The notes under the pieces: model-generated | Database searches by the model: none | What the model was told of the DNA's origin: nothing | What the model saw: only the letters and a program-made list of their open reading frames with translations | Assembly: GCF_022539665.2 (NCBI RefSeq) | Contig: NC_081332.1 | Location: 4,789,803-4,853,802 of the forward strand | Length of the DNA stretch: 64,000 nt | Reading direction: 5' to 3' | Source: Daphnia carinata | Lineage: Eukaryota; Arthropoda; Branchiopoda; Diplostraca; Daphniidae | Program-made: the position numbers and the translations under genes | In this document: in pieces, positions 13,930-24,325 of the stretch | Numbering within the stretch: position 1 is the stretch's first letter | Layout of the letters: every line of letters begins with the position of its first letter

Positions 13930-14388
13930 AAAAAATTTAAGCCAACAAAATAAGCCCGACTTTTATTTTTTTATGGTTAATTCAAAAACTATAAGGCCGA
14001 TTCAAAAACTAACCTTATTTTCGTGAATAGCATTCCATTGTGCATCGAAATCACGCATTTAAGCAAAATTTAAAATTTGGCCAAAATTGAAAAAGTAAGA
14101 AGGCTATAGCCTCCCCACTTTTTCGATTTTCGTCAAATTCTATATTTCCTTAAAAATACATTACTCCGATTCGAAATTGATCGCTGATCACGAAAATCTG
14201 GTTTATTTTTATATTACGCTTATTCTTTTTGAAAAAACCGTAAAAAACAGATAAAAAAATTTGTTTAAAAACTCATTTTTTTTCAAACAAAAGTAATTTT
14301 ATTAACAAAAAATAAAAAACTAATAATTAATTTTTGATTAAAATTAATAAAACTAGTCGGGCTTATTTTGTCGGGCTTAAATTTTTTG
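13930..14388. mobile_element. MITE-like element with terminal inverted repeats of about 30 bp
   Basis: The left end (about 13930-13960) has aaaaatttaagcc followed by acaaaataagcccgac. The right end (about 14356-14388) is its reverse complement, gtcgggcttattttg followed by the complementary ttaaattttt. The 400-bp interior is AT-rich and non-coding. The interior motif aaaaagtaagaaggctat recurs at the outer end of the adjacent 5-kb palindrome, and part of the interior (near 14165-14190) resembles sequence at about 19540-19570. No target-site duplication is certain. Confidence 0.6.
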
Positions 14389-14668
14389 CCTATTAAAAAA
14401 TAATATCATTAGATCTACGTAACGTAACTAAGTAAAAATGAAAAAGTAAGAAGGCTATTATGGCAATCCGTTTTACACAAATAAAAAAAAAAAATTTCGC
14501 CAAAAAAAAAAAATTCACACTTTTTTCTTTTTTTCCGACACGTAGCCATCTACCGCTCAGACTCGTTATTACTGGGGTAGGGCAATTTCAGTCCATTGAA
14601 TGCCATTCGCAGTTAGTTCAGTAGCGTGGATGGAGAGAATAATGCGTGGTTGGAGGAACAATTAAAAA

Positions 14669-15245
14669 ATGGATAAGATAATACAACAAAAGGATGGTAA
14701 GTATAAACATTATTATATTGGTTTTCACTTATTAATTATTGTTTATTAGATCAAATTATGAAGCTGCAGGCCCAATTATTGGAACAACACAAAATATTAG
14801 ATAACAGCAAAGCTAAGGATGGTAAGGCCTAATACATAATGATTCTATTTATTTGCTTTTATTCATTTGTGTTTTGTAGCTCAAATTTTGAGTCTACAAG
14901 CTCAGCTAGGGGAAAAGAACAAATTGGAACGGAACAGTTTCCAAACAGTGAAGGAGGTTTTTCCAAACTCATCCCTAACTGAACATGAGGATGAATTGGC
15001 ATTAGGCGAACACAGTCAGGTACCTAAACTTTTCAAATAAGAATTCAAAATAAGTATAGAATTTTAACAAACAATTATTTATTGTTTAGTTATTCAGTCT
15101 ACCACCTGACAGTGTGTTAAAGTTAAATTCTGTTAGTGCTGCACTAAAAGAATTGTTAGTAATAAGTCAATGCAGCGAAGGAAGTGAACACTTGTGGGAC
15201 CGTATTTGGGCTGAAAATGGGTGGGGTACGGAAACCCAGAAATAG
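14669..15245 (+). pseudogene. Left-arm copy of an unidentified coiled-coil gene, premature stop
   Basis: Exons from ATG 14669 can be spliced in frame through about 15245. The predicted protein has a repeated coiled-coil motif (QIMKLQAQLLEQ, then QILSLQAQLGEK), then a stretch ending LWDRIWAENGWG. Splice sites have GT and AG ends at each junction. A TAG replaces the tryptophan codon seen in the right-arm copy, cutting this copy at TETQK. Sequence up to about 15700 still matches the right arm and may hold further exons. I do not recognise the family. Confidence 0.5.
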
Positions 15246-16149
15246 CACGAGTTCAACATAAAACATGAATTAGGTACTTTTCGGTTTTTTGTCTATCGAA
15301 AAAGTATTTTTAATGCTATTATTTTGCATTCACAGAATTTTAGTGGGGGATCAAGTCAAGTCTGGAAGTGTTACAGGATGGAAGAGTCAGCCTACAGTTG
15401 AAAAACACTGAAAGTGCATTACCATTAAGGTATGAGGTAAAGTAATAGAGTATGCAAATTGTCTAATGAGAAGTACCATCTTGTGTGAATGAATCCTGTG
15501 TAACAGCAATCCTTTATAGTTCTGTCACAGCTAGAAGCCTCAAATAATTCCGCTTCTCTTGCTAAAGAACAACTTGTCCTTACGTTCAGAGTGTTGCTGA
15601 AGCTGGGTACTTAAATGGCCCTAAAGATGTTTCATTTTGTTGGCATTGCAGCGATGAACATCATACATGGACTTTTTAGGTATGAAAGGAATTTTCTTGA
15701 AAATTTTTTGAATTTATGATAAAGCATTTCTCCTGCTTTTTGCCAACCATGTCTAATCTAAAAAAAAATTTATCCAATAGGAAAGGATTTTCAGCATACT
15801 GGGAACACAACTATCAACAATGCAACATTCTAGGGGTGCTATTTTATCATTCAAGAGCCTTATACAATGATCTTCATCTGCAATTTGTATGTCCTTTCCC
15901 AAGCTTCTGCCAGAAGTTGAATCTATAAGTCATGTAAGTCACATGAGCAACAATTGAGATGTTTAATGGTGTTGTTTTTCTTTTCTCAATATAGGTTAAT
16001 AGTAACATTGGATCTGAAAAGATTCTTGGTTGGGGCAAGACACTGAATAAATTGTATTGATTTGATGGATGACATGACATTTCTATACTTCATTCGGATT
16101 CCCGAGACGGTATTTTATATTTAAAAATTGAAGTGCATATCTGGGCTCC

Positions 16150-16500
16150 CTTCCTTTCCGTAGCCCCGTTTCCCCTTGACTCGTAATAAGCCCGTAGGGG
16201 GTCATGCCCCTACTGTACGGTATATATAAAAACAACATATACCGAGGTTTGGAGGGCTCTGGCCGGAAAGGGGACGTGGATGTCCGCTTAGTCCGATGAT
16301 GTGTTCACGGAGGGCTCTGTGGCTACCCACAAATCCGAACTAAAGGTTAATCGCTCCTGTAAAAATGTTCCAAATCTTCAGCTCTTCTTCCGGCTTCTCT
16401 TAGCCAATCACCGGGTAATCTCCCCGGTGGGTCAACAAGGCAGTGTCTCCCCCTGCCTGGGTTGACGGCAACTTTTGAAAGGGCTATTGTGCCTTTTTAA
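16150..16500. repeat. GC-rich hairpin block, left-arm copy
   Basis: A block whose base composition differs from the AT-rich surroundings. It carries several short palindromes in succession, including cggtata..tataccg, gtaggggg..ccccctac, caccggg..cccggtg and gtcaacc..ggttgac types, and two copies of ggagggctctg. It could be a structured RNA or the terminal region of a retroelement. Confidence 0.5.
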
Positions 16501-16816
16501 AGTTGCAAAAATAATTGTAATGTGCAGAGAATTGTCAATAAAATTTTATTTATAAAATATTTTTTGCAAAATTTGTTTCTTCCATTGTCTGTGTTACCCG
16601 TATTCACACATAACATTTATCAACTTTTTTTTTATTGCTTTGCTTTATTTGTTTTCATCACCTTTGATGGTAAGCATTGTTTCCATTGGTTTATCGTTTA
16701 TCTGAAAGTATTCAATTATTATTTATTACACTCTTGGAATTCTTCAACTTAGATTCAAGGAACAACGTGTAATATCTGGATATTTTTTGAAGTAATTTTG
16801 TATTTTGTTTTACTCG

Positions 16817-16878
16817 TATGGGAACCGATCCCCAGACATTCAGCGTGCAACGCCGATGCTCTAACATTGAGCCACGAG
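16817..16878 (-). other. tRNA-like module 1 (degenerate)
   Basis: On the minus strand: an A-box-like tggctcaatgttagagc and, about 35 nt later, a T-arm-like ggggatcggttccc. It aligns with module 3 in inverted orientation, so the palindrome seems to extend to it across an indel. The cloverleaf is imperfect, so I do not call a functional tRNA. Confidence 0.4.
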
Positions 16879-16975
16879 ATATATCTAAATATTTTATTAT
16901 CGCATATCATATGTTATCGTCTAGATGTTTATGCAGTCTTTCACAACTATATGTTTATCTTTCTAATTCTTTCAT

Positions 16976-17042
16976 AAGGTTCATAGCTCTGTGGTAGAGC
17001 CTTTAGCTGCGATACCTGATATCCTGGGTTCAAACCTTAGTA
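16976..17042 (+). other. tRNA-like module 2 (degenerate)
   Basis: A-box-like tagctctgtggtagagcc and B-box-like gggttcaaacc about 30 nt apart, as in RNA polymerase III internal promoters. The anticodon arm does not pair well. It is probably a tRNA-derived pseudogene or SINE head. Confidence 0.4.
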
Positions 17043-17164
17043 GACGTGTAAAAATGAAGTAGAATAAATGTAGAAGAGTATATCGTAGAATTGCTTTTCA
17101 GTTTTATTATAAGTGTAAATGCAAGTCCACAAGTGACTAGAAAAAAGCCAACTTGTAATCATAT

Positions 17165-17227
17165 GATTCATGGCTCATTGGTAGAGCATGGGCGCGTTGT
17201 GCCGAACATCCGGGTTCGATCCCTGGA
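17165..17227 (+). other. tRNA-like module 3 (degenerate)
   Basis: A-box-like tggctcattggtagagc and B-box-like gggttcgatccc are both well formed. The middle arm can form a ggc/gcc stem with a 7-nt loop but lacks the conserved T before the anticodon. It is the inverted partner of module 1. Confidence 0.45.
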
Positions 17228-17454
17228 TAATAATAGAATGCTTACAGATAAACGATAATCCAATGGAAACAATGCCGACCATCAAGGATGATAAAAACAA
17301 ATAAAGCAATATAAAAAAAGTTGATGTATGTAATGTGTGAACACAGCTAACACAGACAATGGAAGAAACAAATTTTGCAAAAAATATTTTATAAATAAAA
17401 TTTTATTGACAATTCTCTGCACATTACAATTATTTTTGCAACTTTAAAAAGGCA

Positions 17455-17810
17455 CAATAGCCCTTTCAAAAGTTGCCGTCAACCCAGGCAGGGGGAGACA
17501 CTGCCTTGTTGACCCACCGGGGAGATTACCCGGTGATTGGCTAAGAGAAGCCGGAAGAAGAGCTGAAGATTTGGAACATTTTTACAGGAGCGATTAACCT
17601 TTAGTTCGGATTTGTGGGTAGCCAGAGCCCTCCGTGAACACATCATCGGACTAAGCGGACATCCACGTCCCCTTTCCGGCCAGAGCCCTCCAAACCTCGG
17701 TATATGTTGTTTTTATATATACCGTACAGTAGGGGCATGACCCCCTACGGGCTTATTACGAGTCAAGGGGAAACGGGGCTACGGAAAGGAAGGGAGCCCA
17801 GATATGCACT
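17455..17810. repeat. GC-rich hairpin block, right-arm copy
   Basis: Reverse-complement copy of the left block. Stems can be drawn at about 17478-17513, 17515-17535, 17698-17724 and 17729-17747. The stems are kept in both copies, although independent base changes between the arms are few here. Confidence 0.5.
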
Positions 17811-18599
17811 TCAATTTTTTAAATATAAAATACCGTCTCGGGAATCCGAATGAAGTATAGAAATGTCATGTCATCCATTCAATCATTACAATTTATTCAG
17901 TGTCATGCCCCAACCAAGAATTTTTTCAGATCCAATGTTACTATTAACCTAGACTGAGAAAAGAAAAACACCATTAAGCATCTCAATTGTTGCTCATGTG
18001 ACTTACATGACTCATAGATTCAACTTCTAGCAGAAGCTTGGGAAAGGCCATACAAATTGCAGATGAAAATCATTGTATAAGGCTCTTGAATGATAAAATA
18101 AAACCCCTAGAATGTTGCATTGTTGATAGTTGTGTTCCCAGTACGCTGAAAATCCTTTCCTATTGGATAATTTTTTTTTTGTAGATTAGACATGGTTGGC
18201 AAAAAGGAGGAGAAAAGCTTCATCATAAATTCAAAAAATTTTCAAGAAAATTCCTTTCATACCTAAAGAGTCTATGTATGATGTTCATCGCTGCAATGCC
18301 AGTGAAGTGAAACATCTTTAGGGCCATTTAAGTACCCAGCTTCACCAACACTGAGCGTAAAGGACAAGATGTTCTTTAGCAAGGGAAGCAGAATTATTTG
18401 AGGCTTCTAGCTGTGACAGAACTATAAAGGATTGCTGTTATACAGGATTCATTCACACAAGATGGTACTTCTCATTAGACAATGTGCATACCCTATTACT
18501 TTACCTCATACCTTAATGGTAATGCACTCTCTGTGTTTTTTTCAACTATAGGCTGACTCTTCCATCCTGTAACACTTCCAGACTTGACTTGATCCCCTT

Positions 18600-19272
18600 C
18601 TAAAATTCTGTGAATGCAAAATAATAGCATTAAAAATACTTTTTCAATAGACAAAAAACCGAAAAGTACCTAATCCATGTTTCATGTTGAACTTGTGCCA
18701 TTTCTGGGTTTCTGTACCACACCCATTTTCGGCCCAAATACGGTCCCACAATTGTTCAGTTCCTTCACTGCATGGGCTTATTACTAACAATTCTTTTAGT
18801 GCAGCACTAACAGAATTTAACTTTAACACACTGTCAGGTAGTGGACTGAAAAACTAAACAAGAAATAATTGTTTTTTAAAATTCTATACTTATTTTGAAT
18901 TCTTATTTGAAAAGTTTAGGTACCTGGCTGTGTTCACCTAATGCCAACTCATCCTCATGTTCAGTTAGGGATGAGTTTGAAAAACCTCCTTCACTGTTTG
19001 GAAACTGTTCCGTTCCAATTTGTTCTTTTCCCCTAGCTGAGCTTGTAGACTCAAAATTTGAGCTACAAAACACAAATGAATAAAAGCAAATAAATAGAAT
19101 CATTACGTATTAGGCCTACGATCCTTAGCTTTGTTGTTATCTAATATTTTGTGTTGTTCCAATAACTGGGCCTGCAGCTTCATAATTTGATCTAATAAAC
19201 AATAATTAATAATTGAAAACCAATATAATAATGTTTATACTTACCATTTTTTTGTTTTATTATCTTATCCAT
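18600..19272 (-). pseudogene. Right-arm copy of the same coiled-coil gene, frameshifted
   Basis: Starts with MDKII as in the left arm. It has lost one C in the run before AAAC (ggtttttc where the left arm has ggtttttcc), which breaks the frame after the second coiled-coil repeat. Downstream it keeps the tryptophan (TETQKWHKF) that is a stop in the other arm. Each arm is therefore broken at a different place. Function is unknown. I give no repaired sequence. Confidence 0.5.
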
Positions 19273-19503
19273 TTTTCAATTGTTCCTCCAGCCACGCGTT
19301 ATTCTCCATCCACGCTACTGAACTAACTGCGAATGGAATCCAATGGACTGAAATTGCCTACGCCAGTCATAACGAGTCTGAGCGGTAGATGGCTACGTGT
19401 CGGAAAAAAAAGAAAAAAATGATTTTTTTTTTTTTTTTTGGCGAAATTTTTTTTTTTGTGTGTAAAACGGATTGCCATACCTTCATACTTTTTCATTTTT
19501 CGG

Positions 19504-20064
19504 CCAAAAACGACATCTCTTGGAATTCAACGAAAATCACAGTGTACAATCGAAATTGAACGCTGATTTCAAATTAGTGATTTGTTTTGTTCTAAAATCA
19601 GCCATTTTAGAAAATAAAAGAAAAAATGCAATGAGCACACCAACTTTTTTTGTTTTTTAGCGCAACGACTTTTATATTTTATTTTACCGAAAAACCCTAA
19701 ATTCCATGCCAAAATAAACTATTTGCGTTTAATTCTGGTTATGCCACGGGATTTTTTTCCTTCGAGGCTATCGGGAATCTGCGAACACCGGAAGCTGTTG
19801 AATATTATATGCCGGGAGTAACATTTCTTTTATAGTCAAACTAGATGGCGTTGTGGTGCCTCTATTGTTTGTGATTACTCACGATTAGTAGACATAAAGT
19901 TTCTGTATCTTTCAAAAATCTGTAACGGAGATAGTGTTCTAAAACAATCTTCCATCTACGTTTCCATTCACCGTGTGCCTGCGCATTCGCTTCGAAATTC
20001 AGCTTTGTGACACTACGGTTTTTAGCTTGTGTTTCTTGACTAAACCGGAAAACTGCATACAAAG
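19504..20064. other. Spacer upstream of GCLM
   Basis: The first part resembles the interior of the MITE-like element at 13.9-14.4 kb. The rest is the likely GCLM promoter and contains agatggcg near 19847, the same motif that is clustered at 36.9-37.1 kb. No TATA box is evident. Confidence 0.4.
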
Positions 20065-20957
20065 ATGACAAAGGGATTGATAATTCATACTGGTAATATT
20101 TTACAGCTGCCAGATTTGAAAAGAAAACCAGGCCACACACCTGCTGATGAGGTTCAAATTATATTTTGGTCTTTACAGTTCATTTCTGAATAAAAATTTT
20201 TTTTCTTTAGCTGTATGATGCCTTGAAAATTCAACTGTGTAAAGCACCAACTAATGGGAATGCTGAGGTAAAGACAAATCTTATTCCTTATCAGTTAATT
20301 TTAACATGCATTTATTACCTATATTTTTAGATTCTTGCTCCGTTGGAACTGTCATCTCTTCTAGTCCCTGATGAACGCAATTCACAAAAAATTACTGTAA
20401 AATTATTTCTTTCATCTCCTCAACCAGAATTGATCAAAACAGCCTTGACAGCAGGTATATCAAATGCTAATTCTTATAATATTTTATCTTCTCAATAAAT
20501 CACATAACCCACAGCTTTGAATGACCTTGGATCAACTTGTGCTGATCTGTTCATAATCTCTTGGCCTGCTGGTATCAGCAAAGAGGATGGCATCACATTG
20601 TGGAATGCTATGGAGACAGTGGTTGATCAGGAACTAGCATATTCTTTAGGAATTAGTGATGTTGACACACAAGCGTTTGTTGAACTTCACAACTCTTCTC
20701 GAATTAAACCTGAGGCTATTCAGATAAACCTTGAAAGCTGTTGTGTAGTACCTCCTGAATTAGTTACCTTCACAAGAGAGAATAACATCCAACTATTGAC
20801 CCACAATGATCCACAGAATATCTTACCAGCTGAAACTTTGAAGACAGTTGTCCCATCTCTTCAAGAAGTAATCTGGACTGTGAGGTATCAAACATTGCTT
20901 CGTTGTAGAGGCATTATAAAAAACAAAGGATATGTTGTCAGCACCTACACTGCCTAA
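20065..20957 (+). CDS. Gclm: Glutamate-cysteine ligase regulatory (modifier) subunit
   Basis: Non-catalytic subunit that binds the catalytic subunit of glutamate-cysteine ligase and tunes the first step of glutathione synthesis in the cytosol. Four exons (20065-20151, 20211-20267, 20331-20454, 20515-20957) are in frame and give 236 aa, somewhat shorter than the vertebrate protein. Family signatures are INLESCCVVPPEL, NNIQLLTHNDP and RCRGIIKNKGYV near the C terminus. It belongs to the aldo-keto-reductase-like fold without being an active reductase, as known for this family. The start ATG is followed by TKGLIIHTGNIL, as expected for GCLM. It runs toward the minus-strand TMEM181 gene. Confidence 0.93.
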
Positions 20958-21459
20958 AGGGAATTTGAAGTAGTTTTGTTATATTCTTTTGTAAGTGAGC
21001 TTGTTCTTGCTATTTTGCATCAGAATTTTAGTACTTTATGTTTAATCATCGCATTTATATGTATACTTATTATTAAAATGAATAATTTGCATGTTAAAGG
21101 TGTAGATTAATTGTTCATTTCCTTTCATTGGCTTAGACTACTATACCAGTACCATTTTACGCACAAAAGCCAATTATGTTGTTAAAAACAGTACAATTAT
21201 GACATTAAAATGAAAGATTACCTTAAATTACAAATATAAGATGTGACAACAATCCGTCAGTAGCATTACTTTCCTTTATATTCAAGAGTGTCAAATTGAA
21301 CATACGGTACATTTGGCATCGTACTGCACTGTAAATAAAAAAAACGAAAGATTATCATATATCTGTATGACTGCAATTATCGTTACACACCTTAGAAATT
21401 CATAACTTTGAATTGATGCCGAAAAATATACCTTGCCGCTTGAATCAGTGGTCTAAACT

Positions 21460-23843
21460 CTAATCACTATCATCATCTTTGGAAGTCAAGTTAATTGTGA
21501 GAGGCTTCCGTCCGTCGTCATCTGAACCGTAAACGACATCTTCGTCGCTATCGTTGACCATGGAAAAGGCCGGGTTGTCTTTCATGACACTGTGCTCTGT
21601 TAGATGAACAAATAGTATAATGATACTAAGAACAAAGGCTCGCTAATTAATCTATTGTACCTAAAACTGCGTTGCTTGTCGGAGAATAGACGTAGGCCAT
21701 GGTGTAGATGTAAAAGTTAAGCAGACCATACAGAGCCACTTGAATTTAAAAGTATTGCCGATTAACACGATATGAAGCATAACTTAAAATCGGCATATAT
21801 TACGGAATTCGCTAGAGTTGTGGTAGTTGGTACTGAGTTGGGCTATAAAATTATCCTGAAGAACACCGATACCGTAACGGAAAAACGTCACTGAGATACT
21901 GATGCCCAGGACGAAGAGTACCAGCAGTGTCAAAAATTTCAATCGCATATCTGTCAGAGATGTGGTAATAAGAGAAGCATATTACAAAAAGTTATTCAAA
22001 CGATATAATTACCAAAGAAAGGCATCGATCGAAGTTCACTATATGCTTTGATCATAAGTAGAACCAAATAGGCCAAGTAAACAGCAGAAGCTATAATGAG
22101 GAACATTTTAAATCCCTATCAGGTATAAAAAGAAATTACATAGAGGCTTAATTATTGTGAAAATAGCCACAGATTACGTAAAAATGATCCGTGTCTAGTT
22201 TGTAACTGAATGTTGGGTCGTTAACTTCTTCAATATCTTGCCATACGGCGACTATGATCATTGAAAGCCAGATGGAGCCGACTAATAGGACTTTGGGGAG
22301 GTAGAAGATGATAAAACGCCGATCGTTTTGTCGAAGACCGTGGTATACACATAGCCAAAATAGGAGCAGTGCACCGAGAAAACTAATTTGGAATATGGCG
22401 TCAAGTGCTCCGGGAAACCAAGAGTCGATTAAGAAACTCATCGCAAAAACTGGATCTATGCGTAACACAGGTGATCGTTAATAATAAGATAAAAGCTTCA
22501 AATTTGTATACTCAGAATTAAGCCTAAATTTGTATACCATTGTAGAGGATGAGCAATGGCATTAAAACTGACATCCATTTTTGTTCGAGGGACCAGTTGA
22601 CAACGGAATATTTCTTCATGGAAACAAAAAACCAGCACTGAAAGTGAAAAAACCAACATATTATAATAACGTTGTCCCTTAAGCTCTATCAAAATTCCAC
22701 GTACTGTAGCAATGAAAGTACTTAATAAGAAGACGAACCGAAACCAAATTTCTAAACGTGTGAATGCCGGGTTGTAGCTACGAAACTGTTAAAAAAAAAC
22801 CGGAAAAAATAAGAATTTAAATAAATAAGACAGCCGCTAACCTCTCGAAGACTTACGTAAAATATAACATCTCTGATGACGTATCGGTTATGGATACTCT
22901 CCAATCCATAAAAACGTATCGTCAAGGCATAATGAGAGTAGTCGAAATAGCCCATATGAAGAATGAGGATTTCGCTACAGTTCCGTCGTTCACATTGTAA
23001 ATCTCTTGTCCTAATTCAAAGTTAGAGGGAAAAAGTTTATGAGTAATTGGCAACCCAAACATTTTTACGGCTCGCAATAAACCTACCGATTGTGCGTGTG
23101 ATCGCTAGGAACTATTTTGCTGACTTGGTCGTTTTCCTTAAGTCCATCCATTGCAATGCTGACGTGAAATTTCTTTTCAAAGCTTTCATCTTATTAGTCA
23201 CCCAGAGAAAAAAAATTACGTCTAGTTTATAAAAAAATTAATTCATGTTACGAAGATGAAAAAAGGTTACCGTCTTTATTTTCCGTCACGATTTGAGCAA
23301 TCAACCAAAACTGTTGATGGTAGGATGTTAGTAAAGGGGTAGCTAGATAATACGGCCCAGTGGCCATATCGCTTCCGTTGGGGTGACCGCTGATCTGGGA
23401 AATACTTTGGTGGGTGGTGGAAGTGATGGGAGGACCTATTTAAAAAAAACGACAGCAATAAGAGGAACACATTGACTTTTAACACTTCTTCATGTAATTT
23501 AAAAAATTCCATACCTGCCAGACCGACGAAAACACACATGCCAAAACAAGCGAAAAAAGCCAAGAAAACTAAACCAAATTCACGTTTGTGCATCGAATAC
23601 AATCGCATTTGAACGGACCTGCAATTTTGAAATAAATCGATGAGGAAGCATCTTCAAGAAGAATTAAGTAAACAAAATTTGTCTGGAGGTCTATTACCGT
23701 TCACATCGATCATGGTGATAAGCTGGGGCGATGAATCGGCTAAAGTCACTGCAAAGATCACAGAATTGTGACATTTGATTACGAGCTTTGCCAAAAGATC
23801 CCCAAACTGAAAAACTCAAATCCGGATGTGATTCCATTTGCAT
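21460..23843 (-). CDS. TMEM181: TMEM181-like multi-pass membrane protein
   Basis: Predicted multi-pass membrane protein of the Wntless/GOLD-related transmembrane group. Human TMEM181 is reported as a host factor for a bacterial toxin, and its normal role is poorly known. About ten exons: 23843-23698 (MQMESHPDLS), about 23616-23514, 23436-23267, 23195-23087, 22975-22859, 22790-22708, 22637-22540, 22455-22180, 22120-22014, 21951-21805, 21740-21660 and 21596-21460; small boundary errors are likely. The extracellular region has KAFEKKFHVSIAMDGL. Membrane segments include LVFLAFFACFGMCVFVGLAG, ISFLGALLLFWLCVYHG and LTLLVLFVLGISISVTFF. The acidic tail (NPAFSMVNDSDEDVVYGSD) matches the C terminus typical of TMEM181, which is the strongest identification. 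Confidence 0.88.
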
Positions 23844-24325
23844 CCTTTACTTCAAAACACAAATACTAAGGCCTTTCTGCTGGGACAGTATAACACGAGC
23901 GGTTAGCGACACAGTTTAGAGAGTCCATCCCGCCAACTACACTCTTGGCGTACTAGGGGAAAGAGTAGTATTGATTTTGCTGTCGGTACGCGTGCGCAAC
24001 GGTTGACGCCCGCGCAACCTTGTTCTCAAATCATTCACATTTTCTTCGGCATCTCACACGGCACCAATGTGGAGATGACTGTAAACAAATTGAAAATTTA
24101 ACGTTAAGTTGACATACCTTTGAATTTGAAATGGATTAACCGCTTCATGGTTCCAGGAAAAAAATTAACTTAAAGCTGTTTGTTGAAATGTCATCGACAA
24201 AAAGCTTACAAGGTTATTTTATTATGTCAATATTTGTACACGCGGGGCGGAAGGTCGAGAAGCATTTCCTTAATACGATTTGCCAACAACTTCCCCAATC
24301 AAGATATTCGGTCAGAAGACGGGCT
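23844..24325. other. Spacer between TMEM181 and UTP20
   Basis: About 480 bp holding the 5' flank of TMEM181 and the 3' UTR of UTP20, both on the minus strand. It contains no open frame I can support. Confidence 0.5.

Larger units (their letters stand above)
14433..16722. repeat. Left arm of the palindromic element
   Basis: Matches the right arm in reverse complement, for example aatgtgcagagaattgtc near 16518 against its complement near 17415, and cagtcca-to-gtagcgtgg sequence near 14590-14630 against 19300-19350. The left arm contains the gene remnant in + orientation and the GC-rich hairpin block at about 16150-16500. Confidence 0.8.
14433..19503. mobile_element. 5-kb palindromic element with arms of about 2.3 kb
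   Basis: Bases about 14433-16722 reappear as the reverse complement at about 17229-19503. I estimate roughly 90 percent identity by eye over the parts compared, with small indels. The arms hold, from outside in: a terminal aaaaatgaaaaagta motif, a poly-A/T tract, a decayed multi-exon coiled-coil gene, a hairpin-rich GC block of about 350 bp, and an AT-rich segment. tRNA-like modules occupy the centre. No transposase, reverse transcriptase or integrase motif was found. It may be a fold-back element or two copies of one element inserted head to head. No target-site duplication was confirmed. Confidence 0.75.
17229..19503. repeat. Right arm of the palindromic element
   Basis: Reverse complement of the left arm. 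It contains the gene remnant in - orientation, the hairpin block at about 17455-17810, and an outer end with a longer poly-T tract than the left arm. Differences from the left arm include single-base changes and short indels, so the copies have been separating for some time. Confidence 0.8.

Noticed and set aside
17165-17227. Functional tRNA gene
   Set aside because: A and B boxes are good, but the anticodon loop lacks the conserved T and the acceptor stem does not close.
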